Assembly: GCA_902775075.1 (NCBI GenBank)
Contig: CACYKX010000031.1
Span: 1 to 19,313 of the forward strand
Source: an uncultured Prevotellaceae bacterium
Lineage (GTDB): Bacteria > Bacteroidota > Bacteroidia > Bacteroidales > Bacteroidaceae
Length of the DNA: 19,313 nt
Direction: 5' to 3'
The notes below the pieces were generated by a model. The model was not told where the DNA came from, did no database searches, and saw only the letters and a program-made list of their open reading frames with translations. Numbering within the stretch: position 1 is the first letter of the stretch; the number at the start of each line of letters is the position of its first letter. The position numbers were made by a program, and so were the translations under genes. Of this stretch, positions 8,180 through 15,388 are shown piece after piece.

Positions 8180-8752
8180 TTATTTTGTTTCTTCTTCGTC
8201 CCAGTAATGATTCTCTGCAATAAGGGCTTCATAATCTGAACGGAGGCAACCATAATAAATCATATCGTGGTACTGTCCATTCTTATAAACCGCCTCACGC
8301 TTTACACCTTCACGCTTGAATCCGACACGCTCGCAAACCTTGATGGATGCTGCATTATAGACCAATGCACTTCCATTCACGCGGTTTAAGCGCAACTCAT
8401 CAAAGGCATAACGCATCAGCGTCATCCAGGCATCCGTTGCAAGACCGCGGGTGCGGATTTCCTTACGGGCTATGCGCATACCGCCACCAGTGGCTTCGCC
8501 GTTCTTCCAGTCGATGTCCCGAAGGCCTATCATTCCTACGGCACCATCGGCTTCCGTTTCAATGATGTATCTCAGGTTTTCCAAACCATTCTTTTGACGA
8601 GCGAACCATTCCGCCTCATCTTTCTTTGATATGGGGAAAGACCATCCAATGACCATCTTTTCAAAGTCAGGGTCATTTGAAAGTTCACGAAGCATATCGA
8701 GATCTTCTTCTTCGACTGCTCTTAAAACTACTTTTTTTCCTTTAAGTATCAT
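8180..8752 (-). CDS. GNAT-family N-acyltransferase (RimJ/RimL-type, possible amino-sugar N-acetyltransferase)
   Basis: A 190-residue GNAT protein. It opens MILKGKKVVLRAVEEEDLDML, the 'l.lR....dl..l..w' start of RimJ/RimL-like members. Motif A for CoA pyrophosphate binding is RTRGLATDAWM (100-110, matching R-x-x-G-x-A). Motif B, NAASIKVCERVGFKREGVKREAVY, and the terminal DMIYYGCLRSDY also fit. The same subgroup includes PseH and related amino-sugar acetyltransferases, so transfer of an acyl group to the 4-amino group made by the aminotransferase is a fair guess. It lies 11 bases downstream of the CitE-like gene and 5 bases before a beta-helix acyltransferase gene. A protein target, as for RimL itself, is the alternative. 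Confidence 0.82.
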   Translation of the reverse strand: MILKGKKVVLRAVEEEDLDMLRELSNDPDFEKMVIGWSFPISKKDEAEWFARQKNGLENLRYIIETEADGAVGMIGLRDIDWKNGEATGGGMRIARKEIRTRGLATDAWMTLMRYAFDELRLNRVNGSALVYNAASIKVCERVGFKREGVKREAVYKNGQYHDMIYYGCLRSDYEALIAENHYWDEEETK

Positions 8753-8764
8753 ATCTTGCTATTT

Positions 8765-9553
8765 TTAAGAATTCTCACTGATGATTTTCTTGAATCTGTT
8801 AATGTGCATTTTCTCGTACACTTTGCCGTCAATGACAACGACAGCATTCCCGTCAGCCTCGTAGTGTGCTATTACCGATTTCATATAGTCAAGGTCACAA
8901 GTACTGAAGGAATCATTTATAAACTGTATGTGCTTTGGCGAAATAGCCATTTTGCCGTCAAAGCCCAAAGATACAGCGTTCTTCACTTCCCTCTCAAATT
9001 CAGCCTCATTATCGAGTTTGAAACTTGGCGTATCGAAGACCTGCAGGTCACGTGCCTTTGCATATGTTACCAACATGCTCTTCTGGAAAATGAGATAATC
9101 CACGTTATTCTCCATATTGACCTTAGCCGTATAATCTTCTGCGCCAAAAGCCAAAGCATCAAGATATTCAACTTTGGTAATTTCGCTAAGATTAACAAGA
9201 GCACTCGGGGTTTCAATCAGTGCAACTGTATAGTGATCTTGTAATACGTCCTTATATTCATCGTATGGATTGTTCTTCTCGTACTTAGGAAGCATAAAAC
9301 CGATCTCGCTGAATTTAGCAAGCTTGGATAACTCTCTTCCAACGTGATTGGAGTTGATTCTTACAATTATGTTAGACGCAGATGCTAAACCACCGATAAA
9401 ACTGATGGTACGATCGAGAGCATCCTCCTTTTCTTCTTCAGGAATAGAATCCTCCAAATCAACGATGAAGACATCCGCATTCATCTGTGGAATCTTTGCT
9501 AACATTTTGTCTTTGGCCGGGACAAAAAGCAGACTTTTAATATTTTTATTCAT
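8765..9553 (-). CDS. HpcH/HpaI aldolase / citrate lyase beta-subunit (CitE-like) family protein
   Basis: A 262-residue member of the CitE/HpcH superfamily. The N-terminus SLLFVPAKDKMLAKIPQMNADVFIVDLEDSI (7-37) matches the 'LFVPG....k..k......D.vilDLEDaV' opening, with the DLED acid pair. R65 in VRINSN binds the carboxylate or CoA pocket. ALIETPSALVNLSEI (111-125) carries the metal-binding Glu. LAFGAEDYTAKV (134-145) holds the second metal-site acid, and FDGKMAISPKHIQFIN (198-213) is the conserved 'GfdGK.aIHP.qi' end. These enzymes cleave or form C-C bonds of CoA esters such as citryl-, malyl- or citramalyl-CoA. Such a gene in a polysaccharide operon is unusual. It may make a hydroxy-acid acyl group for sugar decoration, with the ATP-grasp and GNAT neighbours. 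That role is an inference. Confidence 0.85.
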   Translation of the reverse strand: MNKNIKSLLFVPAKDKMLAKIPQMNADVFIVDLEDSIPEEEKEDALDRTISFIGGLASASNIIVRINSNHVGRELSKLAKFSEIGFMLPKYEKNNPYDEYKDVLQDHYTVALIETPSALVNLSEITKVEYLDALAFGAEDYTAKVNMENNVDYLIFQKSMLVTYAKARDLQVFDTPSFKLDNEAEFEREVKNAVSLGFDGKMAISPKHIQFINDSFSTCDLDYMKSVIAHYEADGNAVVVIDGKVYEKMHINRFKKIISENS

Positions 9554-9564
9554 AAGAGTATATT

Positions 9565-10536
9565 TTATTGATTTGTAATCACTTCGATTATTCTATTCAT
9601 TTCCTCTTCCCCATACCTCTGATCGCAAGGCAGAGGGACAACTCTCGTTGCCAAATCGTATTCCGTCTCGTAACTATTGAGTTGATGCACATTCGGCCAG
9701 TACTTGGCTACGAAGACTTTATTTTGAATCAGTTCTTGCCTCAAATTCCTATCAATCCTCGTAACGAAGGGATAAACCATCGGACAGGCGAAGGAGTCCA
9801 TCTCCGGCAATTGAAGAAAGTTCTTCTCGTTCAAAGCCTCATGCAGATAAGCAAAGTTTGCCCTGCGTTTGGCAATCACCTTGTCGTAGTCTATATGGCA
9901 CAATATATCGCGTGTGTTGCGGCACATCAAGCGAATAGGCTGGTTGTCGAGTTTCATTTCGTTCTGCTGATAGTCGGGGAATCCGGCTTCGGCTCCTTGC
10001 TCCTTGCGGATATGAAGATGGCTGTCGTGCAAGGTTGAATCATCCTCATCGTAGAGAAGAGAATATTTGCCATCGACACCGTAGGCCACTCCCCCATCTG
10101 CCACACCGACAAACTTACGGGTGCTGTAGAACATCTTGATGCCGGGGATGGGCTTGGCGAAAAGGGCCTGTGCACAATCGACAATCAGTTGGTCGCCATA
10201 CTTGTCTGCCAGCGTCTGGATATAGGCATCCTTGATTCCGAAGTAGTCGTTGACAATGATGTACTCTCCCTCCTTGGGCTGAATGTCCTCTACTATCTCA
10301 AACTTGGCGTTGATATGGTAGAATACATAGGGAATGTGCAGTTTCTTCAGCGGTTCGAGGACAACCTCACAGGTGTAGTACGGCAGATAGATACCCTTCA
10401 CATCGCCAAGGCAACGCAGGATATACTCCAGCGCATTGCGGCCTGTGTTCAGTAGAATGCCGTCCTGATGAGGGAAGCCATTGCCCGACGCATAGTCTGC
10501 CAGCTCGAAATATCCGCCTATAGCTATTTCTTGCAT
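9565..10536 (-). CDS. DegT/DnrJ-like PLP-dependent protein, divergent and short
   Basis: A 323-residue fold-type I PLP protein related to DegT/DnrJ/EryC1/StrS sugar aminotransferases, but divergent. ILLNTGRNALEYIL (27-40) fits the phosphate-binding 'TsGt.Al' site. IVDCAQALFAKPIPG (118-132) gives the conserved D120 that pairs with the pyridine nitrogen. FYSTRKFVGVADGGVAYG (136-153) aligns with the 'S.h..K.l..geGG' motif, so K141 would be the Schiff-base lysine, with one extra residue before it compared with standard members. DegT enzymes normally have about 370-400 residues; this is shorter in the N-terminal part and has no 'GK..i..FE..fA' entry region. Its G+C content is above that of its neighbours on both sides. 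The reaction may be amination or dehydration of a sugar; I cannot say which. Confidence 0.68.
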   Translation of the reverse strand: MQEIAIGGYFELADYASGNGFPHQDGILLNTGRNALEYILRCLGDVKGIYLPYYTCEVVLEPLKKLHIPYVFYHINAKFEIVEDIQPKEGEYIIVNDYFGIKDAYIQTLADKYGDQLIVDCAQALFAKPIPGIKMFYSTRKFVGVADGGVAYGVDGKYSLLYDEDDSTLHDSHLHIRKEQGAEAGFPDYQQNEMKLDNQPIRLMCRNTRDILCHIDYDKVIAKRRANFAYLHEALNEKNFLQLPEMDSFACPMVYPFVTRIDRNLRQELIQNKVFVAKYWPNVHQLNSYETEYDLATRVVPLPCDQRYGEEEMNRIIEVITNQ

Positions 10537-10588
10537 CTTAGAAATATAACATACGATTAAATTCTCCTAATGAACACACATATTTCTA

Positions 10589-11782
10589 TTATCGCGCAAA
10601 GTCCAAATAACCTGCACGATGCATAGCCTCAGTAAAAACATACATCTGATCATTTAAATGTAAATCCGTAATATCATAGTTGCCTTTACGATTTCCTCGA
10701 CGCATTAAACATAATCCCGAATTATTAGGTGCTGTTATGAAATTGGAGGAATAACCACTATCTCCGTCAAACATTATTGTTAGTTCTTCATATTCACCAC
10801 CATTCACCGACATCAACAATCGCCCCTTAATGCTTCCATCATAGGCTAAGAATCTATAATTGTTAAACTTATATAATCGAGTTAGTGGCCTATTCTTGGT
10901 ATCTTGCACCATATATGTATACGATGAAATGTCGTGTAACTGTTCAAAGTGTACCTTTAACAAACCAGTATTTCCATAACCGGTATAATCTGTTAAGACA
11001 TAAAGGAACGGTTCTTCTATCCACATTCCATCAAACTTGAACAGAGGCCCTCTATTAATGATTTGAAAAGACCATCCTTCTTCCTTTAGTACCCCTTTAA
11101 TTAATTGACAATGATTATTGAAGTCTCCAGTAGTAATATATAATTCATTAAAACCTTCCCTATAAATACAATCATGGAAATGCCTACAACTAATTACCTC
11201 ACCCGTAACAGCAACAGTCTCTTTATTCTTGCAGATACACCTTAAAGTTTTTCCATAATCATCAGTTGTCCACACACGTGAAACATAACCCTCGGTCTCT
11301 CCCAGATAATCTGACCATATCAATGTGTTTTTTCCACCTATCAAATACTCATATTTATGACCTTGTAGAGCCTGAAAAAAATGTGGCGTTTTTTCAGTGA
11401 TTTCTTTGCCGTCATAATCATATAATATGCTTTGTGTCAATTTTTCAAAACTATAATCGGTCCAAAAAGCATCATATCTTCCACAAATGAGACAGGTTTG
11501 GTTAGAAAAGAAATGAACGAAAGTAATGGTCCCTATTGTATTCTTCATTTTTTTCCATGTTTTCCCTAAATCATTTGAAAAAATGAGTGAATCACCAACA
11601 AGTTTCAGAATAGCATCGTTAGAAGTGGCAATTATATCAGTCTTATGGAGATTAATCGTATTTGAGAGTTGAACTCTTTCAGCACTATCTGGTTCAAGAA
11701 CGGTAACCTCACAAGAATAGAATGCCGAAATAACTGTAACGACAATAAAAAGGACTAAAGATTTCTTTAAAAAGAATCTCAC
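10589..11782 (-). CDS. Lipoprotein with BNR/Asp-box beta-propeller repeats
   Basis: A 397-residue predicted exported lipoprotein. Residues 1-23 are basic then hydrophobic (MRFFLKKSLVLFIVVTVISA), followed by a lipobox-like FYSC with C24 as the lipidated residue. The mature part holds an Asp-box, SNDLGKTW (69-76), with a weaker copy TTDDYGKTL (172-180) and other blade-like repeats such as LFKFDGMWIEEPFLYVLTDY. This suggests a sialidase/Vps10-like beta-propeller. I see no complete set of sialidase arginines, so enzyme activity is doubtful. It may bind or trim the polymer at the cell surface. Its ATG overlaps the stop of the ATP-grasp gene by 4 bases (11779-11782), although it is clearly A+T-richer than the genes on both sides. 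Confidence 0.66.
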   Translation of the reverse strand: MRFFLKKSLVLFIVVTVISAFYSCEVTVLEPDSAERVQLSNTINLHKTDIIATSNDAILKLVGDSLIFSNDLGKTWKKMKNTIGTITFVHFFSNQTCLICGRYDAFWTDYSFEKLTQSILYDYDGKEITEKTPHFFQALQGHKYEYLIGGKNTLIWSDYLGETEGYVSRVWTTDDYGKTLRCICKNKETVAVTGEVISCRHFHDCIYREGFNELYITTGDFNNHCQLIKGVLKEEGWSFQIINRGPLFKFDGMWIEEPFLYVLTDYTGYGNTGLLKVHFEQLHDISSYTYMVQDTKNRPLTRLYKFNNYRFLAYDGSIKGRLLMSVNGGEYEELTIMFDGDSGYSSNFITAPNNSGLCLMRRGNRKGNYDITDLHLNDQMYVFTEAMHRAGYLDFAR

Positions 11783-12987
11783 TTCACCACCACTTTAAGC
11801 CATTCCCGCTGATGGGTAATGGCATATTCCAATTCTTCTGCACTCTGAAACTTCAGCACCAGCGTACCGATGGCATTGTTTGCTCCTTCAAAGGAGTCCA
11901 CATGGTCGCCTTTCTTTACCCAAAGGTCTTCCTCAACAACTTCTGCGGGAAGAGTCTTGCTGATTTCCAGATGGTTATAGATGCCGTCTTTGTCAGCGTG
12001 GAGGATAATCTCTGCCCAGTGGCCGTTGTAGGGTTTCTGCTCGATGGGCTCCAGGATGGGGTCGCCCACCATCGCACGGGTGATGGCCGTGATCATATCC
12101 ACACCCGTAGCATAGCGGAGCATCTCGCACAGGCGGTTGCCACCGCCACGAGGGGTCAGCTCCATAATGTAGGGCTTGCCAGCGGGATTGACACGCACCT
12201 CGATATTATAAACCACCGTCTTAAGGCCAAGCAGCATGATGAGACGCTGTATCTCGGAGGTGAGGTATGCTTCCTGTTCCTTGGTGAAGGTGGAGGGCCA
12301 GGAGTAGGCAGCGGGTGTATAGGGATTAGTAGCCTCGGTATCGAAGCGTTGGGCACAGAAGCTGACGAACACCAGCTTACCATCTACGGACATACTGTCG
12401 GTGTCGGACGAGCAGCCCTGCTTCTCGATGAACTCCTCTACAATGATATGGCCACTGATGCTATGCTCCATCGCATATTCCAGAGCGGGCTTCAACTCTT
12501 CGTGTTTGTCCACACGGGTCACACCCTTGCTGCCTGCCGCATCGGTGGGCTTCACGATGACAGGATACTCGTACCAAGTAGGATCCGCCAAAGCTTCTTC
12601 AACCGACGAGAAACCTTTTGCCTTGGGAACATTGAAATTGTGCTCGGCCAGGAATGCACGGAACTTGTCCTTGTTCTGGAGTATCTCCACGCTCTCGAAC
12701 GGTCCGAAGGACGTCAGTCCCATCTTGTTCTGCACATACGAGGCTGCCACCACACCGGGGTCGCAAGCGAAGGACATAATGCCGTCTATCTGGAGTCTTT
12801 GGGCCTCTCTCAGCACAGCCTCCTTATCGATGATGCTGACGTTGCAATACTCATCGCTCCACTTGTGGGCGATATTGTTAGGCAGGTAGTCCGCCGTTAT
12901 CACATAGTACCCCTGCTGATGGGCTGCATCAATCACCGGCTTGAGGTAGCGCAGCCCGCCAAGGAGCATAATTTTCTTTTGCTTCAT
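11779..12987 (-). CDS. ATP-grasp ligase (carbamoyl-phosphate synthase-like / D-Ala-D-Ala-ligase-like fold)
   Basis: A 402-residue ATP-grasp enzyme. The N-terminal Rossmann-like domain opens MKQKKIMLLGGLRYLKPVIDAA, as in PurK/CarB-like proteins. The central ATP-binding part has YPVIVKPTDAAGSKGV (141-156, the small glycine-rich loop), VEEFIEKQG (183-191), and NIEVRVNPAGKPYIMELTPRGGGN (261-284) with metal-binding E276 and N284. ATP-grasp ligases join a carboxylate, activated as an acyl phosphate, to an amine or thiol. The gene lies 3 bases after the DegT aminotransferase gene, so a likely role is to attach an acyl or amino-acid group to the 4-amino sugar. It overlaps the BNR lipoprotein gene by 4 bases. 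The donor acid is unknown; peptide ligation is another possibility. Confidence 0.8.
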   Translation of the reverse strand: MKQKKIMLLGGLRYLKPVIDAAHQQGYYVITADYLPNNIAHKWSDEYCNVSIIDKEAVLREAQRLQIDGIMSFACDPGVVAASYVQNKMGLTSFGPFESVEILQNKDKFRAFLAEHNFNVPKAKGFSSVEEALADPTWYEYPVIVKPTDAAGSKGVTRVDKHEELKPALEYAMEHSISGHIIVEEFIEKQGCSSDTDSMSVDGKLVFVSFCAQRFDTEATNPYTPAAYSWPSTFTKEQEAYLTSEIQRLIMLLGLKTVVYNIEVRVNPAGKPYIMELTPRGGGNRLCEMLRYATGVDMITAITRAMVGDPILEPIEQKPYNGHWAEIILHADKDGIYNHLEISKTLPAEVVEEDLWVKKGDHVDSFEGANNAIGTLVLKFQSAEELEYAITHQREWLKVVVK

Positions 12988-12990
12988 TCG

Positions 12991-14097
12991 TTACTTTACG
13001 ATTAGTTCAAGAACGCGATTCAAGTCTTCATCACTCAATTCGTGGTGCATTGGCAGACAGATAACTTCATTGGCGATGCGCGTTGCTACAGGAAGGTTAT
13101 CCGGAGCTGCCGAGGGCAATCCACGATAAGTGCTGAAGGTGCTGATGAGCGGGAAGAAATACCTACGGCCCAGCACGTTCTTTTCCTTCATCTCAAAGTA
13201 GAGCTGGTCGCGGGTCTTGCCGTATTCCTCAGCATTGATGAAGATGGGGAAATACGAGTAGTTGTGACGTACACCAGGCATATCGTCGAAGAAACGGATG
13301 CCTGGGACGTTGCGCAGGGCTTCGCGGTATTTTATAGCAACCTGATGACGCTTCTCGATAGCATCATCCACCTGCTTGAGGTTCAGCAGACCGTAGGCTG
13401 AGCGAACCTCGTCCACCTTGCTGTTGATGCCGGGTGCCACGACCTCGGTCTCTCCGGCAAAGCCGAAGTTCTTGAGGTAGTCGATACGTTTCTTGGTCTG
13501 CTCGTCGTGCATCACAAGGGCTCCGCCTTCGAGGGTGTTATAGACCTTGGTCGCGTGGAAGCTGAGGGTGGACATATCGCCACGGTTCAGCACGCTCTCT
13601 CCGTTCACCTCAACGCCAAAGGCGTGGGCTGCATCGTAGATGACCTTCAGGCCATACTTATCGGCAATGGCTTGGATGGCATCCATATTCACCGGCTTGC
13701 CGTAGCAATGCACCGGCATTATGGCAGTGGTCTTTGGCGTGATGGCCGCCTCAATCTTCTCAGGGTCTATGCCGCAGGTCTTCTCCTCGATATCCACGAA
13801 CACGGGACGGCAACCGTTCCACCAGATGCTGTGTGTTGTAGCAACAAAACTGTAAGGCGTAGTGATGACCTCGCCCGTAATACGGAGTGCCTGCAGAGCT
13901 GTAAGCAACGGCAGGGTGCCGTTGGTGAAGAGGCTGATATACGGCACTTTCAGGTACTCAGCCAGCGCTGCTTCCAGCTGTTTATGGAAGCTACCATTGT
14001 TGGTAATCCACTTACTCGCCCAAATCTCCTTGAGCATTTCATTAAACTCGTCGAGGTTGGGAAGCAACGGCGAGGTGACGGTTATACGATCGTTCAT
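12991..14097 (-). CDS. DegT/DnrJ/EryC1/StrS-family sugar aminotransferase (dTDP-4-keto-6-deoxyhexose type, VioA/WecE-like)
   Basis: A 368-residue PLP-dependent aminotransferase with all the family marks. The entry region MNDRITVTSPLLPNLDEF and WITNNGSFHKQLEAALAEYL (30-49) leads to the phosphate-binding SLFTNGTLPL (55-64). VIYDAAHAFGVEVNG (152-166) holds D155 for the pyridine ring, and SFHATKVYNTLEGGALV (179-195) holds the Schiff-base lysine K184. Its closest style is VioA/WecE/FdtB-type enzymes, which aminate C4 of dTDP-4-keto-6-deoxyglucose with glutamate as donor. It sits between rmlA, 15 bases upstream, and the ATP-grasp gene, 3 bases downstream, so it probably acts on a dTDP sugar derived from RmlA. 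The C4 specificity and the product stereochemistry are inferred. Confidence 0.88.
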   Translation of the reverse strand: MNDRITVTSPLLPNLDEFNEMLKEIWASKWITNNGSFHKQLEAALAEYLKVPYISLFTNGTLPLLTALQALRITGEVITTPYSFVATTHSIWWNGCRPVFVDIEEKTCGIDPEKIEAAITPKTTAIMPVHCYGKPVNMDAIQAIADKYGLKVIYDAAHAFGVEVNGESVLNRGDMSTLSFHATKVYNTLEGGALVMHDEQTKKRIDYLKNFGFAGETEVVAPGINSKVDEVRSAYGLLNLKQVDDAIEKRHQVAIKYREALRNVPGIRFFDDMPGVRHNYSYFPIFINAEEYGKTRDQLYFEMKEKNVLGRRYFFPLISTFSTYRGLPSAAPDNLPVATRIANEVICLPMHHELSDEDLNRVLELIVK

Positions 14098-14112
14098 ACT
14101 ATGTTTGTTTTA

Positions 14113-15051
14113 TTATTTCTTTTCCTGGCGCTCCAACCCCTTGTCACGGAAGAAATTGGAGTTGGTCTCTTCCTTCATCTCATCAATCACCTTCAAGAGG
14201 TACTGCCCATACTGGTTCTTGAGCATCGGCTGGGCTATCTCACGCATACGCTCTTCGCTGATCCAGCCATTGCGGTAAGCGATACCCTCCAGACAGGCGA
14301 CCTTCAGGCCTTGACGCTTCTCAATGACCTCCACGAAGGTACTTGCCTCGGCAAGGCTGTCGTGGGTGCCGGTATCAAGCCAAGCGAAGCCACGGCCAAA
14401 GACCTGGACCTTCAGCTCGCCGTCCTTCAGGAACTCCTGGTTGACGGTGGTAATCTCTAACTCCCCTCTTGCGCTGGGTCTGATGTGCTTGGCTACATCC
14501 ACCACCTTGTTCGGGTAGAAGTAAAGACCCACTACGGCATAGTTGCTCTTGGGCTCTTTCGGTTTCTCCTCAATACTCAAGCAGTTGCCTTGTTTGTCGA
14601 ACTCGGCCACTCCGTAGCGCTCAGGGTCGGACACCCAGTAGCCGAAGACAGTAGCCTTCCTGTTCTCCTCGGCATCCTTCACGGCCTTGCGAAGCAGACC
14701 GGTGAAGCCGCTGCCATAGAAGATGTTGTCACCCAGCACAAGGCAGGCACTGTCGTCACAGATGAACTTCTCACCAATGATGAATGCCTGTGCCAGTCCG
14801 TCGGGACTCGGCTGCTCGGCATACTCGAAGTGAACACCATAGTCAGAGCCATCGCCCAGCAGTCGCTTGAAGCCCGGGAGGTCGTAAGGCGTAGAGATAA
14901 TAAGTATATCCCTGATCCCTGCCAGCATCAGCGCACTGATGGGGTAATACACCATCGGCTTGTCGTAGATGGGCAACAACTGTTTGCTAACACCCTTGGT
15001 AATCGGGTAAAGACGCGTGCCGGAGCCTCCGGCGAGAACTATTCCTTTCAT
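14113..15051 (-). CDS. rmlA: Glucose-1-phosphate thymidylyltransferase
   Basis: A 312-residue RmlA. It opens [20 protein letters not shown], with the GGSGTRL nucleotide-binding loop (8-14), then [18 protein letters not shown] (22-39), which is diagnostic for Rml[18 protein letters not shown] and [11 protein letters not shown] give the sugar and metal site, and [12 protein letters not shown] lies near the C-terminus, as in RmlA/RffH. It makes dTDP-glucose from glucose-1-phosphate and dTTP, supplying the aminotransferase encoded next to it. It is the first gene of the polysaccharide operon, after a 337-base intergenic region. The ending [19 protein letters not shown] makes it about 20 residues longer than common RmlA proteins. 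No rmlB, rmlC or rmlD is in the window. Confidence 0.95.
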   Translation of the reverse strand: MKGIVLAGGSGTRLYPITKGVSKQLLPIYDKPMVYYPISALMLAGIRDILIISTPYDLPGFKRLLGDGSDYGVHFEYAEQPSPDGLAQAFIIGEKFICDDSACLVLGDNIFYGSGFTGLLRKAVKDAEENRKATVFGYWVSDPERYGVAEFDKQGNCLSIEEKPKEPKSNYAVVGLYFYPNKVVDVAKHIRPSARGELEITTVNQEFLKDGELKVQVFGRGFAWLDTGTHDSLAEASTFVEVIEKRQGLKVACLEGIAYRNGWISEERMREIAQPMLKNQYGQYLLKVIDEMKEETNSNFFRDKGLERQEKK

Positions 15052-15075
15052 GCTAAAACGTTATTTTACCATGCA

Positions 15076-15137
15076 CTATTGGCTGCACCTCGGAATAGCT
15101 CATACAAGTATGGCTCTCCGCTCGGTTTGCACAATAG
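15076..15137. repeat. Imperfect palindromic element upstream of rmlA
   Basis: The element is bounded by CTATTG (15076-15081) and its complement CAATAG (15132-15137), with TGCA just inside each end. Its centre is a hairpin, AGCTCATAC / GTATGGCT (15097-15115) with a two-base loop and one bulged base. The look of this element, with a GCACCTCGG and a CTCGGTTTGCA segment, is one I associate with dispersed intergenic repeats in Prevotella and Bacteroides genomes, but that is from memory. It ends about 25 bases before the rmlA start codon, so it would lie in the mRNA leader and could fold there. Confidence 0.45.
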
Positions 15138-15220
15138 GTCATATTATTATCATTTTATTGTTTGCTTTTAAAAAGGGCTACCCGTTGTTATTATTGAACC
15201 TTTTGTCTTATAAGAGACCA

Positions 15221-15247
15221 GCGGGATTTCCGCCCCCTTTTTGGGGC
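15221..15247. promoter_or_regulatory. Two overlapping, mutually exclusive G+C-rich hairpins
   Basis: GCGG (15221-15224) can pair with CCGC (15230-15233), and GCCCC (15232-15236) can pair with GGGGC (15243-15247). The two stems share bases 15232-15233, so only one can form at a time. Neither is followed by a clear T-run on the minus strand, so termination is not obvious. The second could serve as a weak end for the SIR2-HerA transcript or, if the promoter is upstream, as a leader switch for the polysaccharide operon. Confidence 0.3.
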
Positions 15248-15252
15248 TTCAT

Positions 15253-15266
15253 GATTCACGATTCAC
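15253..15266. repeat. Tandem heptamer GATTCAC x2
   Basis: GATTCAC occurs twice in a row (15253-15259 and 15260-15266), followed by a related GGTTAGTGG run. Only two copies are present, so this may be chance or the remains of a longer simple repeat. It lies in the spacer upstream of rmlA. Confidence 0.3.
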
Positions 15267-15388
15267 GGTTAGTGGTAGTTTAACCCCGCTCTTCCTTACA
15301 ATAATCAAAAATCAATCAAACTCGTGAAAATTCAGATACCACTTAAAATACTATATAAATCCGACACTAATAAGTTCGCTGTCAATTG

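Larger units (their letters stand above)
15052..15388. other. Intergenic region between the HerA-like gene and rmlA; probable operon promoter and leader
   Basis: The longest stretch here without a gene, 337 bases. It contains an imperfect palindrome of about 62 bp near rmlA (15076-15137), overlapping G+C-rich hairpins (15221-15247), a self-complementary TCTTATAAGA (15206-15215) and a tandem GATTCAC repeat (15253-15266). Because all genes read leftwards and the polysaccharide operon starts here, a promoter for rmlA is expected inside. I could not find an unambiguous Bacteroidetes promoter (TTTG with TAnnTTTG about 20 bases on) on the minus strand. No small ORF with convincing protein features was seen. 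Confidence 0.6.

Noticed and set aside
11812..13005. A 397-codon open frame on the plus strand, opposite the ATP-grasp gene
   Set aside because: It mirrors the G+C-rich ATP-grasp gene, has low-complexity composition rich in His, Gly and Leu with no known motif, and the minus-strand frame has a full ATP-grasp signature.
13507..14460. A 317-codon open frame on the plus strand, opposite the aminotransferase and rmlA genes
   Set aside because: It spans the junction of two certain minus-strand genes and shows no protein family features; long antisense frames are common opposite G+C-rich codons.
15232..15247. An intrinsic terminator for the SIR2-HerA transcript
   Set aside because: The stem is only 5 bp and is not followed by a T-run on the minus strand; kept only as a weak structural element.
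15052..15388. An invertible promoter as in Bacteroides capsule loci
   Set aside because: I found no pair of exact inverted repeats of useful length flanking a promoter-like sequence, and no nearby invertase gene.
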